Below, piece by piece: positions 37,213 through 47,473 of a DNA stretch of 57,500 nucleotides. The stretch covers positions 1 to 57,500 of the forward strand of contig NW_013652012.1 in the NCBI RefSeq assembly GCF_000499385.1, given 5' to 3'. A program made the position numbers and the translations under genes. Numbering within the stretch: position 1 is the stretch's first letter; every line of letters starts with the position of its first letter. The stretch comes from Eimeria necatrix. Lineage: Eukaryota > Apicomplexa > Conoidasida > Eucoccidiorida > Eimeriidae. The notes beneath the pieces are model-generated. The model was not told where the DNA came from. It saw only the letters and a program-made list of their open reading frames with translations, and searched no databases.

Positions 37213-37876
37213 TGCTGCCACTGGGCTTGCTGCTGCTGCTGCCACTGTTGTTGCTGCTGCTGCTGCCACTGTTGCTGCTGCTGCTGCTGCTGGGGAAAGG
37301 GACGAAGCACTCTCCGGAGGACGCGTCGCAGTAGGGCCTTTCCTTCAGCCGCCTGCTGCGGGAGGACCTCGCGGGCTGCTGCAGCAGCAGCTGGGCAGGG
37401 CCGAGATGCTGGTACTCCTGCTCCTGCTGCTGCTGCTGCTGCTGCAGTGCGATGGCATGTGAAGGATCTAAAAGAGCCTCAATGAGGGAGAGTGGGGCCT
37501 CTGAGGCGAAGTCGGCAGCCGTGTGGGCCTCTACCAGCTGGCGCTGCTGGTGCTGCTGTTGCTGCTGCAGCTGTTGCTGTTGCTGTTGCTGCCGCTGCTG
37601 TGATTGGTTCTGTTGCTGCTGCTGCTGGTGCTGCAGGTTGAACGTCTCAGGCGCAAAGAAAGGCAGCAGCAGATACAGCAGCAGCACCGCCGCCCTGTGT
37701 CTCCGCAGCCTCAGAGCCTCCCTGTACGCCCGCTGCCTCAGGGGGCCATTGAAGGCCCAAGGGGGCAGCCGCGGCTCCCCAGAGGCACCTGCAGCAGCCC
37801 GCACCCAGCAGGCTGCTGCCCCGCAGGCCACAGCCCCGCAGGAGAGGCCCTGCCTGTAGAGAGGGGGCCCCCCCAT
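31308..37876 (-). CDS. Two-pore-channel-like voltage-gated cation channel (10 exons, 1121 aa)
   Basis: The protein has two six-helix ion-channel repeats joined by an EF-hand-like linker, the layout of two-pore channels of endolysosomal or vacuolar membranes. Exons: 37876-36806, 36405-36262, 35608-35369, 34740-34044, 33804-33677, 33353-33112, 32673-32487, 32181-31915, 31803-31624, 31517-31308; total 3366 nt, phases consistent. Repeat I: S4 RLARPFLLLGLQHSVRRLL; S5 VWSIVLALFLSVALFDWLGV; pore CVSLLLVVTTHSPESL; S6 AAVLFVVAFYLITALLLGLF. Linker: LRVRYLLAAFSLLQDAGGG. Repeat II: S3 FDLCGVSVHLLVELACLLA; S4 ARVLRGLRIGFRI; pore NFNDLFSSLVTLFLLTVNGW; S6 YFVSFYILTDTILLNLLVA. Neither filter has the acidic residue of four-repeat calcium channels, and the filters resemble the TPC TTANNP and VNNW. 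Exon 1 and the linker carry long Gln, Ser and Ala runs. The start is the ATG at 37876; a longer N-terminus is possible. Confidence 0.85.
37171..37300 (-). repeat. AGC-repeat tracts in the first exon of the channel gene
   Basis: Several adjacent (CTG)n runs on the plus strand read as AGC/AAC/GGC serine-rich codons on the sense strand, giving SSSSSSNSGSSSSNNSGSSS-type sequence between the first two membrane segments of repeat I. A neighbouring block (37555-37640) is read in the Gln frame. The tracts sit in a loop, not in a membrane helix. Confidence 0.8.
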
Positions 37877-40800
37877 GGGTGGCCGCCCGGGGGGCCCCTC
37901 AGGCCCTGCAGAACTGAACCCAGGGGCCTCCCAGCGAAGACTAAAAGAGGGAGAAGGGCGGCTCTGTCGCGAGCAGCAGACACAGATAGAGATGCGGATA
38001 GAGACAAAGAAATAGAGGCACAAAGAGATAGATATTCAGATACGGCGAAGGGGACAGAGACAGAGGCGCGGAGAGAGGGAAGGAATGCTGAACCTCAAAA
38101 CAGGAAGATATAAGGATATGCCGGGTGTACAGACAGTGCTCGGGAAGAGCAGTGGGTCCTTCCGTTTGCTACTGGACTGCTGGGGAGGAGGGAGGCGCGC
38201 AGGGGAAGGCCCCCACTCAAGAAGGCTGCAGCTGTGTTCTTTTTGAGGTATATTTTTCTAATAATTAGTGAAATTAAGGAGTTAATACAAGAATTCCTCT
38301 AGACATAGGCCAGAGAGACATGAGGGGCCCCTAGGGTCACGCGAGGGGCCCCCCAGTCCGTGAGCAAACCCAGCTCTTCAGCGCCCCCAGCCTATCTGCT
38401 GCAGCAGTATCCCTTACATCAAGAAAAGCAGCAGCAGCAGCTGATATGAAAGCAAAATTGGATGAGAAGCCTGCCCAAGGGGAGCCACTCCCATCAAGCC
38501 GCAGCAGCAATGTGCACTAGTCAAGACTTCTTCATTATACCGCAAGGACCATGCAGGTGTGCCTTATGTGCCGAAGCCAGTTTACCTCCAGAGTAGCACT
38601 GCTGAAACTCAACCGGCTTCATTGTGTTGAGTGAAGTTTCGTTTTTGTCTCAGTCAGATATTCTGTTGAGGCGTTCGCTGCCAGTCGTCTTTGGAGAGGA
38701 GGCAGTACGCGCCCTCTGAAAAAAACAGAAGATCTAATTACGACGAGAACGGAGCTCAAAGTAAATTCGTTGCAACCAGTTCATCCTGAGTTTAAAAGGA
38801 CAGCCCTGAGTTTAAAACGGCAAAAGATGCCTTCTAGGTGAAGTGCGCTACGGCTATCCAGTTGGCAACTCTCGCCTGTGTGAGGCTTGCCGAGTAGCTG
38901 ATTAACAGCCAGAGTTTGGAACCAGTGATATTCACACTGCAATACGATGTAGGCACTGCAGCGCATTGCGGCGAAGCCACAGCACGAGGAAGGCAAACGG
39001 GGCCTTGGGAACTTCAAATTATGCAGTTATGCGTTTGCGTGTCCACGAAATAGTCAGCGCGACCCAGCTAACATGTAGAAGTTTAGCATAGAAGGGGGGC
39101 CCGTAATTGCTGTGTTGTGATGTGGGCCAAGCAGTTGTGTTGAAGGGGGGTAAGCATAAACTTTACACGACAACTAGACGCAGTACCGCTGGCTAGAACA
39201 CTTTTGAGTCATTATTGAGTCAGTGTTTCAAATGAATTTTAATCCCTACGAGCAAGTCAAAACTCCTGTTGCAAATAAAGCAACAGGAGTTTTGAGTTGC
39301 TCGTAGAAGGGATATCGTTCTATTGTTGCAGTTGGGTCCCAAAGTTATACGCCCCGGATAGCCTCCTGCCGCTGTCTACATACAAGACTCCTGTTGCAAA
39401 TAAAGCAACAGGAGTTTTGAGTTGCTTGTAGAAGGAATATCTTTCTATTGTTGCAGTTGGGTCTCGAAGTTATACGTCCCAGGTAGCTTCCTGCCGCTGT
39501 CTACATTTTCCCATCAAAGCAACAATAGGAGGAGTTGGGGTAGTGCGCTTACTTAACGGCCTTCAGACCCATCTAGCGATGATCACAGCACTATGCTGCA
39601 ATGATGCCTTTCCCCCGCAACGCTCTTTAACTGGAAATTTCACTGTAGTCTACAGTCACCTCCCAGAAATTCAAAGCCCACCTAGTTAGTTCCCTTGTTC
39701 TCACCACATTGAATCCGACACTCTGAGGTCCGTGACTTGGGCACCGTATTTGATAAATATGGAAGGAAACTCTTCGCTGCCACAACGATAACTTTCTCGC
39801 TCTTCTGTTGTATCCCAGTGAATGAGGCTATGCGCTGCAGTTCGTGCACGCTCATTTCAGTCTACGGAATCTCGATGAGCTATGGGTTCGGCACAGACGG
39901 CAGCTGGAGAGGTGCAAAGGGGTTCCGTTCTAAACGCCTGTATTTATGGATCTCCCGGGAAGGGGGTACAACACTGCAAACACTGCTGAACACCACTGTC
40001 CGCCATATCAACCAGCATGCCTGACTCATTCATAGAAATCACGGCTACGAAAACGCTCAACTCCACTGTCCGAAGCATCAACAGCTGGCTCATTCATAGA
40101 AAAACTTTCCTGAATAGTCCGAATTTAGCTGTACCCTCACTAACAGGATCTACAACAGCCATAACACTTGTACTGCGTGCGTGCTGTGGCAGAGCCGGAC
40201 ACGTGAGGATGCTCTCCACTCCACAGTAAAAGCAAGATAAACCGTACACTCAGCACGGACTCGCAATGCGACTCGTAATGCGTCTTAAAGAACTAGCGAA
40301 ATGTAGCTCCTAAACTGACTGTTCTTCGTTTCCTCAACGAAGGGACTGGCGGCACCTCGTGCACCTTCGCGGTCTCTCTACAAGCTAGCGATTGCGTCAA
40401 TTTTCCGTACTACTTTTTAAAATCATCAAGTACGTTCGAGAAATGCGCACAAGCCGCGCTGTATCGACTAGATGCATCCTACTATCCTATGTAGCACTGA
40501 CTGCATTTGATGAACCATGCAGGTACGGATGCAAACGGTCGGGATCTGTTTTCGCCATGAAGGCTGAACGCGTCACCCCTTTCAGGCAGTTTTTAAACCT
40601 CGTTAGAATGCAAAACACGTCAAGAAAGGTGCTAGCCACTTCACTAAAGGATGGACAAAATTAGCTCTTGCTAGCATCACATACTGTGGTGACGCAGCTT
40701 ATTTCGAACAACAAAACATCATTCATCTACAGAGCTCTAAAACAACTCAACCACAGCCTGAGGCTGACATCAGCAGAAATCATAAAAGTGGAACCAGAGT

Positions 40801-41216
40801 GTGGACAAAAATTGAAGGCTGCGCCACATTTGGCCCTCACTGCGTGACGCCCTCTAACCAGCTGCGTAGCAAACGACAGCCAGACTTCATATTCGATACA
40901 ACGGGGCGTAAGCTCTTTAGCTTTCGAGTACCAGAGCAGCTGAGCACTCCATAACAACGTCATACATGTCGGAAGCAGTACGCGGCATATTCGTACTTGG
41001 CCCGTACAATTCTCCGTTTCCCGACCACTTCCGGGTCGGCCTACTCATCTTTCTTTGAAGAAGAGCGAAAAAAAGATTCAACAGGCTTGGCTGCGGAGCA
41101 ATAGGCACACCAGAACAAGTGAATACGGCCCTTTTCACATGACTAGCTTCCATGGAAAACAGGCAATCAGTTGCCTGAACCATTTTCAGAGGGTGATCCT
41201 GGGCTCAACTGAAACT
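37877..41216. other. Large intergenic region with hairpin duplication
   Basis: About 3.3 kb lie between the 5' end of the channel gene and the 3' end of the membrane-protein gene, both on the minus strand. It holds the channel promoter region, GGGGCCCC-like G/C runs near 38.3 kb, and the 125-bp tandem duplication with a hairpin at 39242-39506. Short open frames (for example 39737-40024 plus and 40917-41183 minus) have no motifs, and the phase of the latter does not fit the gene to its right. Confidence 0.5.
39242..39506. repeat. 125-bp tandem duplication containing a long inverted repeat
   Basis: Copy 1 starts at 39262 and copy 2 at 39387 (period 125 bp, roughly 90% identical by eye). Each carries the perfect hairpin core ACTCCTGTTGC / AAATAAA / GCAACAGGAGT; in copy 1 the perfect stem is 15 bp (39258-39272 with 39280-39294), and a 2-nt bulge and one mismatch extend it to about 32 bp (39242-39313). 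This could be a miniature inverted-repeat element or its remnant. Confidence 0.88.
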
Positions 41217-43433
41217 TCAAGGGCTTCCCCATGTATTAGCCACACCTGCAAGAATGGGCAAGCGAATCGTCCGTACAAAACTTACCATGGACCTTAATCA
41301 GGACTTCCCCCGTGCTCGGCCCTTGCGGCTTCCGGATTACAAAACCTATAGGAACTGTTCCCCCTTCCGGAACTGCATTGAAAGCACAGTCACCAAGTCG
41401 CATGCCTCAATTTCCTGCGCAGAGCAAGGGCCCGTCAAGCTCAGCCAAAAGGCGCAAATACGGAATTTAACATGATGAGTCCTCAGCAAACAACTGGATG
41501 GCACCTCGCCATATGATGAAGCCCTCGAATGAAGTCTAGTGCTGCACCTACCTTTCCCTAAAATATCCACTGCTTTCATGCAACTAAGCAGCATTTCTGC
41601 GCCCACGACTATTACGTCACGCCGGAACTGAATGCAAGAATGAACAAGTTACAAAGCGCATTTCTGTGGCGTGCCAGCAACTTCAGCTGCTGCTTCGGTG
41701 GATCGGCTCTTGTAAATCGGGCAAGGGACGGCTTGTCTGACATGAGACTCATTGTAGCGCAAGTTATTTGGGAAAAGAAGAGCAACTTGACTTAAAATTC
41801 CTGTGCTTTTGTTGGTCTGTTAGGCAAACACACATACACAAGCACGCGTATCTACTGTCTTCCACGCTTAACTATTATCTTCGCTGTATAACTACTGCGT
41901 TCGCTTTCAAAGAAATATTGCAGATCCATCCTCATCCTTTCGAGCACAACTTTGTGGGAAACCGGGTTCCGGGGTTAGCAACAGCAGGCACGCTGTATAA
42001 CAGTACACTTACCAATTCACACAGTTCAACGACTAAATGAGCTTCTTCCCCTGTTTGGGTTGTCCAATCTGTCACGAATTGACCTGCAAAGGCCACACAA
42101 ATGCCAGTACAACCCTGTGGCACGCTAAATGTAGGCTCGCACTTCAAGAGCTCGCGCACGTGCGACTGGAGAAGTGCATACAAGTTGCAATCGTAAGTAC
42201 TGTCCTGGCAATGCTTAGTATCTGGAAGGATTGTCCAAAGAGACTTACTGGTATTCACTCCTCCGTGAGTCAGGCAAGAACAAACTGCAGCTTGTCCAAG
42301 CCTTTGAGTAATTTCCCGTATTTTCTCTCCCATCTGAGACGCGCACAGCAGTAGGGCATCAGCCGCCGCGTTTTCAAAAACTTTCAAAAGATAGTGAAGC
42401 ACACGACCCAAACGAAGTGTTCTAGGCAAAGTGGATAAAGCATAACTCTATCTATAAGCGCCGTTTGTGCGCGAGGCTGCGAAACTACGTGAAAGACAAC
42501 CTTTGGAACATACTTCCCCTTCAACGTCGAGGAAAGGATGTTCCACAGTGAAGCCGAGCTGGTGGGGTGCCTTTATCCATCCGACTTCAACATTAGTCAT
42601 GTGCTGGACCCAGCCCAAACCGGTGTGACCGACAAAGGCTGCAATGTCACTGGCCAGTTTATCAACTGATGAAGAACTGGCTCCTCTATCAGCTGATGAA
42701 GAACTGGCCCCTCTATCAGCTGATGAAGAACTGGCCCCTCTATCAGGTGATGAAGAACTGGCCCCTCTATCAGTAGATGCTCTATAAACAGATGAAGAGC
42801 TGGCCCCTTGTCCAGCTGGGGCAAAAATGAACCCTCTTCCAACAAATGCAGAAGTCGTAGAAGGCACTCGCTGAAGCTGCTCATAGTAACGCCTTCCCCC
42901 ATATGTGGGAGCCGCTCCTGTAATTCTTTCAGTCAAGAGCCTCCACCGGCTCGTTCGTCTTCGTCTACGGGGAGCATCCGAAGGCTCGTCGTCACTGGAC
43001 TCGCAGCTATCCTGAAGGGCAAGGTAACAAGGTGAAGGGCAACAGAGGCAAAAGAGTTTCTAATTTGGTGCAGAAGCCTGCGCTTGCACCTCCACTTGCA
43101 CCGTATGAAGAACTCCTCCACCAAACTTACTTGAGATAAAAGCTTCTTGAACGCGCTGCGATCGTCGCCGCCCGCAAGCGCCCGCGAAGGCCTCGACAGA
43201 TTCACTTGCAAGTGCGAAAAACATTTCAGAAGCAAAAAAGCAACAGAAGCAGATGCTGCGAGCGCTATAAAAAGAGGCCAAATGGCAGGCTGGCGTCGTG
43301 CACGCCGTTTCCGCAGTGCTCCCAGGTCGTAAACATGGTCAGCAGAAGTTGGCAGATCCACTCCCGGCTTCGTAATCACTTCAGAATCCCCATCTGCGTC
43401 TACCTTGGTTCTCATTATTGCACCCTGAAGCAT
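41217..43433 (-). CDS. Predicted type II membrane protein with DRGASSSSA repeats (7 exons, 382 aa)
   Basis: I know no function for it. Exons: 43433-43131, 43011-42514, 42333-42249, 42083-42013, 41627-41552, 41372-41286, 41245-41217; total 1149 nt, all phases consistent with good GTAAGT-type donors. Residues 1-60 are acidic then basic (ALRKRRARRQP), followed by one membrane helix, IWPLFIALAASASVAFLLL, with no cleavable signal, so the bulk is predicted to face the lumen or exterior. Exon 2 carries an acidic/basic patch, then four near-perfect copies of DRGASSSSA plus degenerate ones. The C-terminal half (EKIREITQRLGQ, EEAHLVVELCEL, VVGAEMLLSCMKAVDILGK, VPEGGTVPIGFVIRKPQG) is helical and non-repetitive. 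The layout, a short cytosolic tail, one helix and an ectodomain, resembles lineage-specific coccidian surface or secretory proteins. The true start could be in an upstream exon. Confidence 0.65.
42668..42775 (-). repeat. 27-bp tandem repeat, four copies
   Basis: Units begin at 42668, 42695, 42722 and 42749 (GATGAAGAACTGGC... on plus). On the sense strand each encodes nine residues, DRGASSSSA, with one D-for-A change. Degenerate units continue to about 42805. The low divergence at DNA level points to recent expansion or homogenisation. Confidence 0.9.
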
Positions 43434-43588
43434 AGCAAACTCCGCTTGTAGTCGGGAGCCAATCACCAACGCCAGCCAACAGCCCGAGTGATGCCTCCGT
43501 CATAACAATGCTCTCGAAGCATTAATGAAACTCAACACTGCCTGCACAAAGCCACTCCCTCCATTTACGCACTACCGGCAAACTGTTC

Positions 43589-44221
43589 TTATTTCAGTAG
43601 CGCCAGCGGGCGATTTGTGAAACTCCACAGCAAGAGGCCATTGAGAACACCAAATCGAAGCACAAAGTGAGCAAGAAACACCACCCCTACATCCTCATAA
43701 CGGGTACTTGCCTCCAAATTAGGCGAAGGCGCTTGCCGAGAGCTTTGACGTTTTAGTCTTAGTATGCTCGTTGCAGCTTCAGGGGGGGTCGCATAGATTA
43801 CAGTTACGCCGAGTGCCTGAAACGCTCTTACCGCAAGCCTAGGCCAGCCACCAACACCTGTCGCAAGAAAAAACAATTTCATGCAACGGCAAAACCTATT
43901 TATTCCTGTCTGATGGGAATAAAGGGCATCAAGCTCCAGACAATCCAAGACAAGCGTGCGCAAGAGCGTCCTGGTATGCGACGGGGCCTCGCGTCGCTCA
44001 CACACTGCATAACCAGTCGATAGTAGACCAACAGTGACATTCCAATTAATTTGCACCTGAATTTAGCCTAAATATACGGAAAATAAGAATAAGGGCGTGA
44101 CTTGCCATTGCTGCTCTATATTTCGTACGTTTGTTTCTTTGATCTCCAATACATCAGCCAACAAGACTACTTTGTGGGCAGCGACCAGTGTTCCCTTCGC
44201 TCCCCTCAGGATTCGCCTGTT
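43589..44221 (-). CDS. Unrecognised gene, last two exons
   Basis: Two open minus-strand stretches join in phase: 44221-44102 (acceptor GCAG, donor GTCACG; contains AAHKVVLLADVLEIKETNV) and 44056-43589, ending in a stop. The combined 195 residues include NWNVTVGLLSTGYAVC, LFFLATGVGGWPRLAVRAFQ and a C-terminal hydrophobic stretch VLNGLLLWSFTNRPLALL. No family is recognised. The first exon begins at an acceptor, so a 5' part is missing. The open frame of 156 codons with codon use like its neighbours is the main support. It could equally be a chance frame in intergenic DNA. Confidence 0.38.
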
Positions 44222-44677
44222 CTGCCAAGCACTTGGTCAATGTAAGTAGAAAAGTAGAATTCCTAATAAGCGTTACAGTCTACGCAGGATCTCCGTAAAG
44301 CCTCAGAAGAGCTCGAGCAGAGGAGCAATTGCCTTCCAGAGTTGCCGCTTATGTAGAGCGCGAAAATTGTACGTGAAATTTAGAAGAGAGCTCTGTTTCA
44401 TGTGGCCAAACACAAATTCAGTGTTTTCAGCCACAATTAGCGTAATAATATGGGAGGATTAGGCGCTTGTGCATCGCCACCTGCTGGCCACGTGTATTCG
44501 GGGGTTGCCTGTGGAGCAGTGTTTGGGTCTGGACTTTTCCCCTCTGAAAACCTATACGCACGTGGCGGTATTTGACGCAATTGTAATATTTAGACGCATT
44601 GGGTGTGTGCTTCTGGTTGCTGACGGTGTTCACGGCCAACTGGTGAGGGAGATAGGCATTGACCAGGGAGTCAACGC
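44222..44677. other. Intergenic, nothing certain
   Basis: It lies between the unrecognised minus-strand exons and the small plus-strand gene. It may hold further 5' exons of the former (an open frame runs over 44427-44687 minus) and the promoter of the latter. No motif was seen. Confidence 0.4.
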
Positions 44678-45245
44678 ATGGAAGCACAGCGGTCTAGCGC
44701 CCTCTTGAAGTGTTTAAGGCAGTGCAGAGAGTATTTTAGCAAGTTTTTGAGGGCAGGCTATGCCCTGGTAGTAAAAGCTGGCTTAATTCGTCAGCCCGAC
44801 GCGCTGTTTCCTGCTGTGGGGGCTGGCGATCGACTGCCAAAGGCCGGGAACAAATCATCTGGACCTCTACGAACCACAGGCACATTTCCTATCACACAAG
44901 AGCCAAGTATGATTGAAAATTTCAGTGCAGCGGAGCTGGTGAATCCCTTGCACAGGTAGCTTTGTATTTGGTCGCCTTGGCTTCCCGCGTCTCTGAAGTG
45001 AACCGCGTCTCTGAAGTGAACCTGGCATTTAAGTCAGCGTTTAGCGCCAGCCGTGTCTCAAAAAAATCTTAAATTCCTTTTTAATCTTTTTATTCGGCTT
45101 CTCTAGCAATCGGGAGCGCTTAAGATGTCAGGTTTCCGCATCCAGGCTTCTCAAGCTAAGGAGGCGCCTGGAGGCCGTCAAGGCTACTGAGAACGGACTT
45201 GGTTATGAGTTCACTGAGCAAGAAGAAAAAGAAAGAGAGAAATAA
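44678..45245 (+). CDS. Small basic protein, unknown (2 exons, 138 aa)
   Basis: Exon 1, 44678-44955, starts at an ATG (MEAQRSSALLKCLRQC) and ends AG/GTAGCT. Exon 2, 45107-45245, follows a TCTCTAG acceptor in a T-rich context and ends in a stop after a charged tail, EFTEQEEKEREK. Phases match and total 417 nt. The N-terminus is basic and amphipathic without acids until residue 18, which would suit a mitochondrial presequence. Exon 2 is strongly helical and basic (RLLKLRRRLEAVKATEN), as in small mitochondrial ribosomal or respiratory-complex subunits of coccidians, but I cannot name it. A 17-18-bp tandem duplication (about 44986-45020) lies in the intron. Confidence 0.45.
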
Positions 45246-46686
45246 CGGACGCAAATGAAGAGTGAAAGAAAATGAGACGCACAGCGAGGCGCAAAGCGAG
45301 GCAGGAGTGGCAAATGCGCGCAAACAAATTCAAAAGAATGGCAGAGAACACGAAACAACAAGGCGAAGTGGTCAACGGGGGACGGGGATACAAAGAGAAA
45401 AGTTTCAGCACACAGACGCACGACACAAGCAGAAGGGAAAAATGGCGCAAGCGGCAATAGGCAGGCCACAGCAACATAGAACAAAGAGAAGGTGCAGTAG
45501 CCCACAGAAAGGCGCCCCTACAGCCCCTGAGAACCTAGGGCTTTGGGCTAGTCGTATCCTCCAGAGGTCTCGAGTTTCTTGTTTAAGCGAGAATAGGGGT
45601 CTTTCCCCTTACCTCTTGCTCGTCTGCCGGTTGCAAGCCCTAAGGCCTGCAACAAAGCTAAATTATACTCGAGAGCAACACTAAAGCACCGCCCGACTAA
45701 TAAATAATGCTAAAGAAGGGGATCCGTGCCCCCACAGGTTTCACTTGAAAACGTATCCTTACTGAGAAGCTGCTGCTGCAGGCCCCCTGTCCTAGAAGCC
45801 ACTCGAATTCCTACAGCGAGGCCTGAGCTACTCTAGATGCATGCAGATCTCTGGCATTCTGCCACTTTGCCTGCGGCCATCTCCTAATTCTTTGCCTAGT
45901 TCACAGGAACACTAACTGTACTAACTTGCTACTGGCAACAACGCCGTAACAGTGACGCCAATAAAAAAGATGAAGGCGTTGGCGAAAAACCCCACATCTC
46001 CTGCATGCAGGGGAAAAGCACTGATCTCACTGGCCGCGGTGTAGATACACCTCAGCCTCAGGTGCGCAAAAACACACAAAAGTCAGTGCCAACCCTAGGA
46101 GCTCAATCGCCTTTCGCCTTCACAGTAAACTCGTTGCCCGCAGCCAGATCCGCAGCTTCGTCGTCAGGCAGCTGGCCTCGCTAGTGCTGGCCAAACAGAT
46201 TCTGGGCCTGTTAGCTGCACTGCGTCCCACTGCGGCAAAGCTGCTTCGGCTTCCCAAAGATAAGCTCTTACTCACCCCATGAGCCTCGCTGCCCGCACGC
46301 ACTCAACCCCTTCTGGGGGGGGAATATACTCAAAGGGCCCCTTGGGGGCCCCCTTAACTGCAGCTTGCAAGGCCTGGGGGACTCAACGGGAATGCAGTGC
46401 AGCTCACAGAGACATTCTGCTGAAGATATCCCTTGCTGCCTGCTGGCGTTGCAGCTGCAAAGCAGTTGCACTCAACGAGCACACTGTGCAAAAAAGTGAC
46501 ACTACAACTATAAAACCATTTGCACAAGCGAGTCGAAACCCTTTACTGCAGGAACAGGAAAAGAAGCTGCAGAAATTGGCGTTGCTGGTGCTTCTGCATC
46601 CGCCATGGCAGCTTTGCTGCTACGCGCCGGCTGTTTCCTAGCTCCGCTGGCAGTCGGTGCAGCAGCAGCAGCTGCTGCTGCAGTGT
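45246..46686. other. Convergent intergenic region
   Basis: About 1.4 kb lie between the ends of the small plus-strand gene and the nucleotidyltransferase gene. The first 200 bp are purine-rich (AAGAAAAAGAAAGAGAGAAA) on plus. Open frames here lack motifs. No RNA gene or element was seen. Confidence 0.5.
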
Positions 46687-47427
46687 TCATGCGTTTCCCT
46701 CCGCATTAGCAGCTGTACAGCGCTCAACGTCACTAGCCAGCAGCTAGAGCAGCACCAGGAGGAGCAGCAGCCGCAGCAATAGCGAACGCTGACGTTGTGG
46801 CTACCTGAGTGCCCGTTCCTGTATTGCCATTTGCCTGAGAAGCGCAAGTTTGTCTTCTTGCGCCTTTCTTCTTTGCTGCAGCAGAAGGCGCTGCTGCTGC
46901 TGCTGCTTCTGCTGCTGCAGCAGCATGTGGATGTTCTGCAGCGTGCCCTGCCAGCCGCCGGGCGGCGACTGCCAACACCAGCTGCGAGGGCGGGGGCCCT
47001 GGCTGTAGGTGAGGATTTGGCGGGATCTCTGCAGCAGCTCTCTGGAGTACATTCTGTGGCGGTTTCCTTCCTTTTTCTTGGACTGCTGTTCCTTCTGAGT
47101 GGCCTGCTGCTCCTGTTGCTGCTGCTGCTGCTCCTTGCCCCTGTGGCCCTGCTGCTCCCACGTGTAACTGTCAAAAAGAGCCCCCAGCGGCAGCCCCCGC
47201 CGCCCCGCTGCCTCCACTTCCAAGTTGCCGCTGCTCGTGATGAGGAGCGCCCGCAGCAGCTCTGTGGCAGTGATGGAGTCCGTGTGGTCCTGGCAGCCTA
47301 CGGAAACCACCAGCAGCAGCAGCAGCAGCAGCCGCAGCCGCATGAAGCGCAGCCCCACCGACAGCAGCAGCCAACCCCTGAGCAGCGGCCAGCGCCCCTC
47401 CCCACCCCTCAGCAACTGCCCACCGCG

Positions 47428-47473
<46 letters not shown>

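Noticed and set aside
40917..41183. An extra 3' exon of the membrane-protein gene
   Set aside because: The open frame (MSRPTRKWSGNGELYG) cannot be joined in phase with the preceding GTAAGT donor; the acceptor at 41246 gives a clean stop instead.
45203..45505. Minus-strand Phe/Leu/Ser-rich frame of 100 residues
   Set aside because: It is antisense of the purine-rich 3' flank and the last exon of the small plus-strand gene; there are no domain features.
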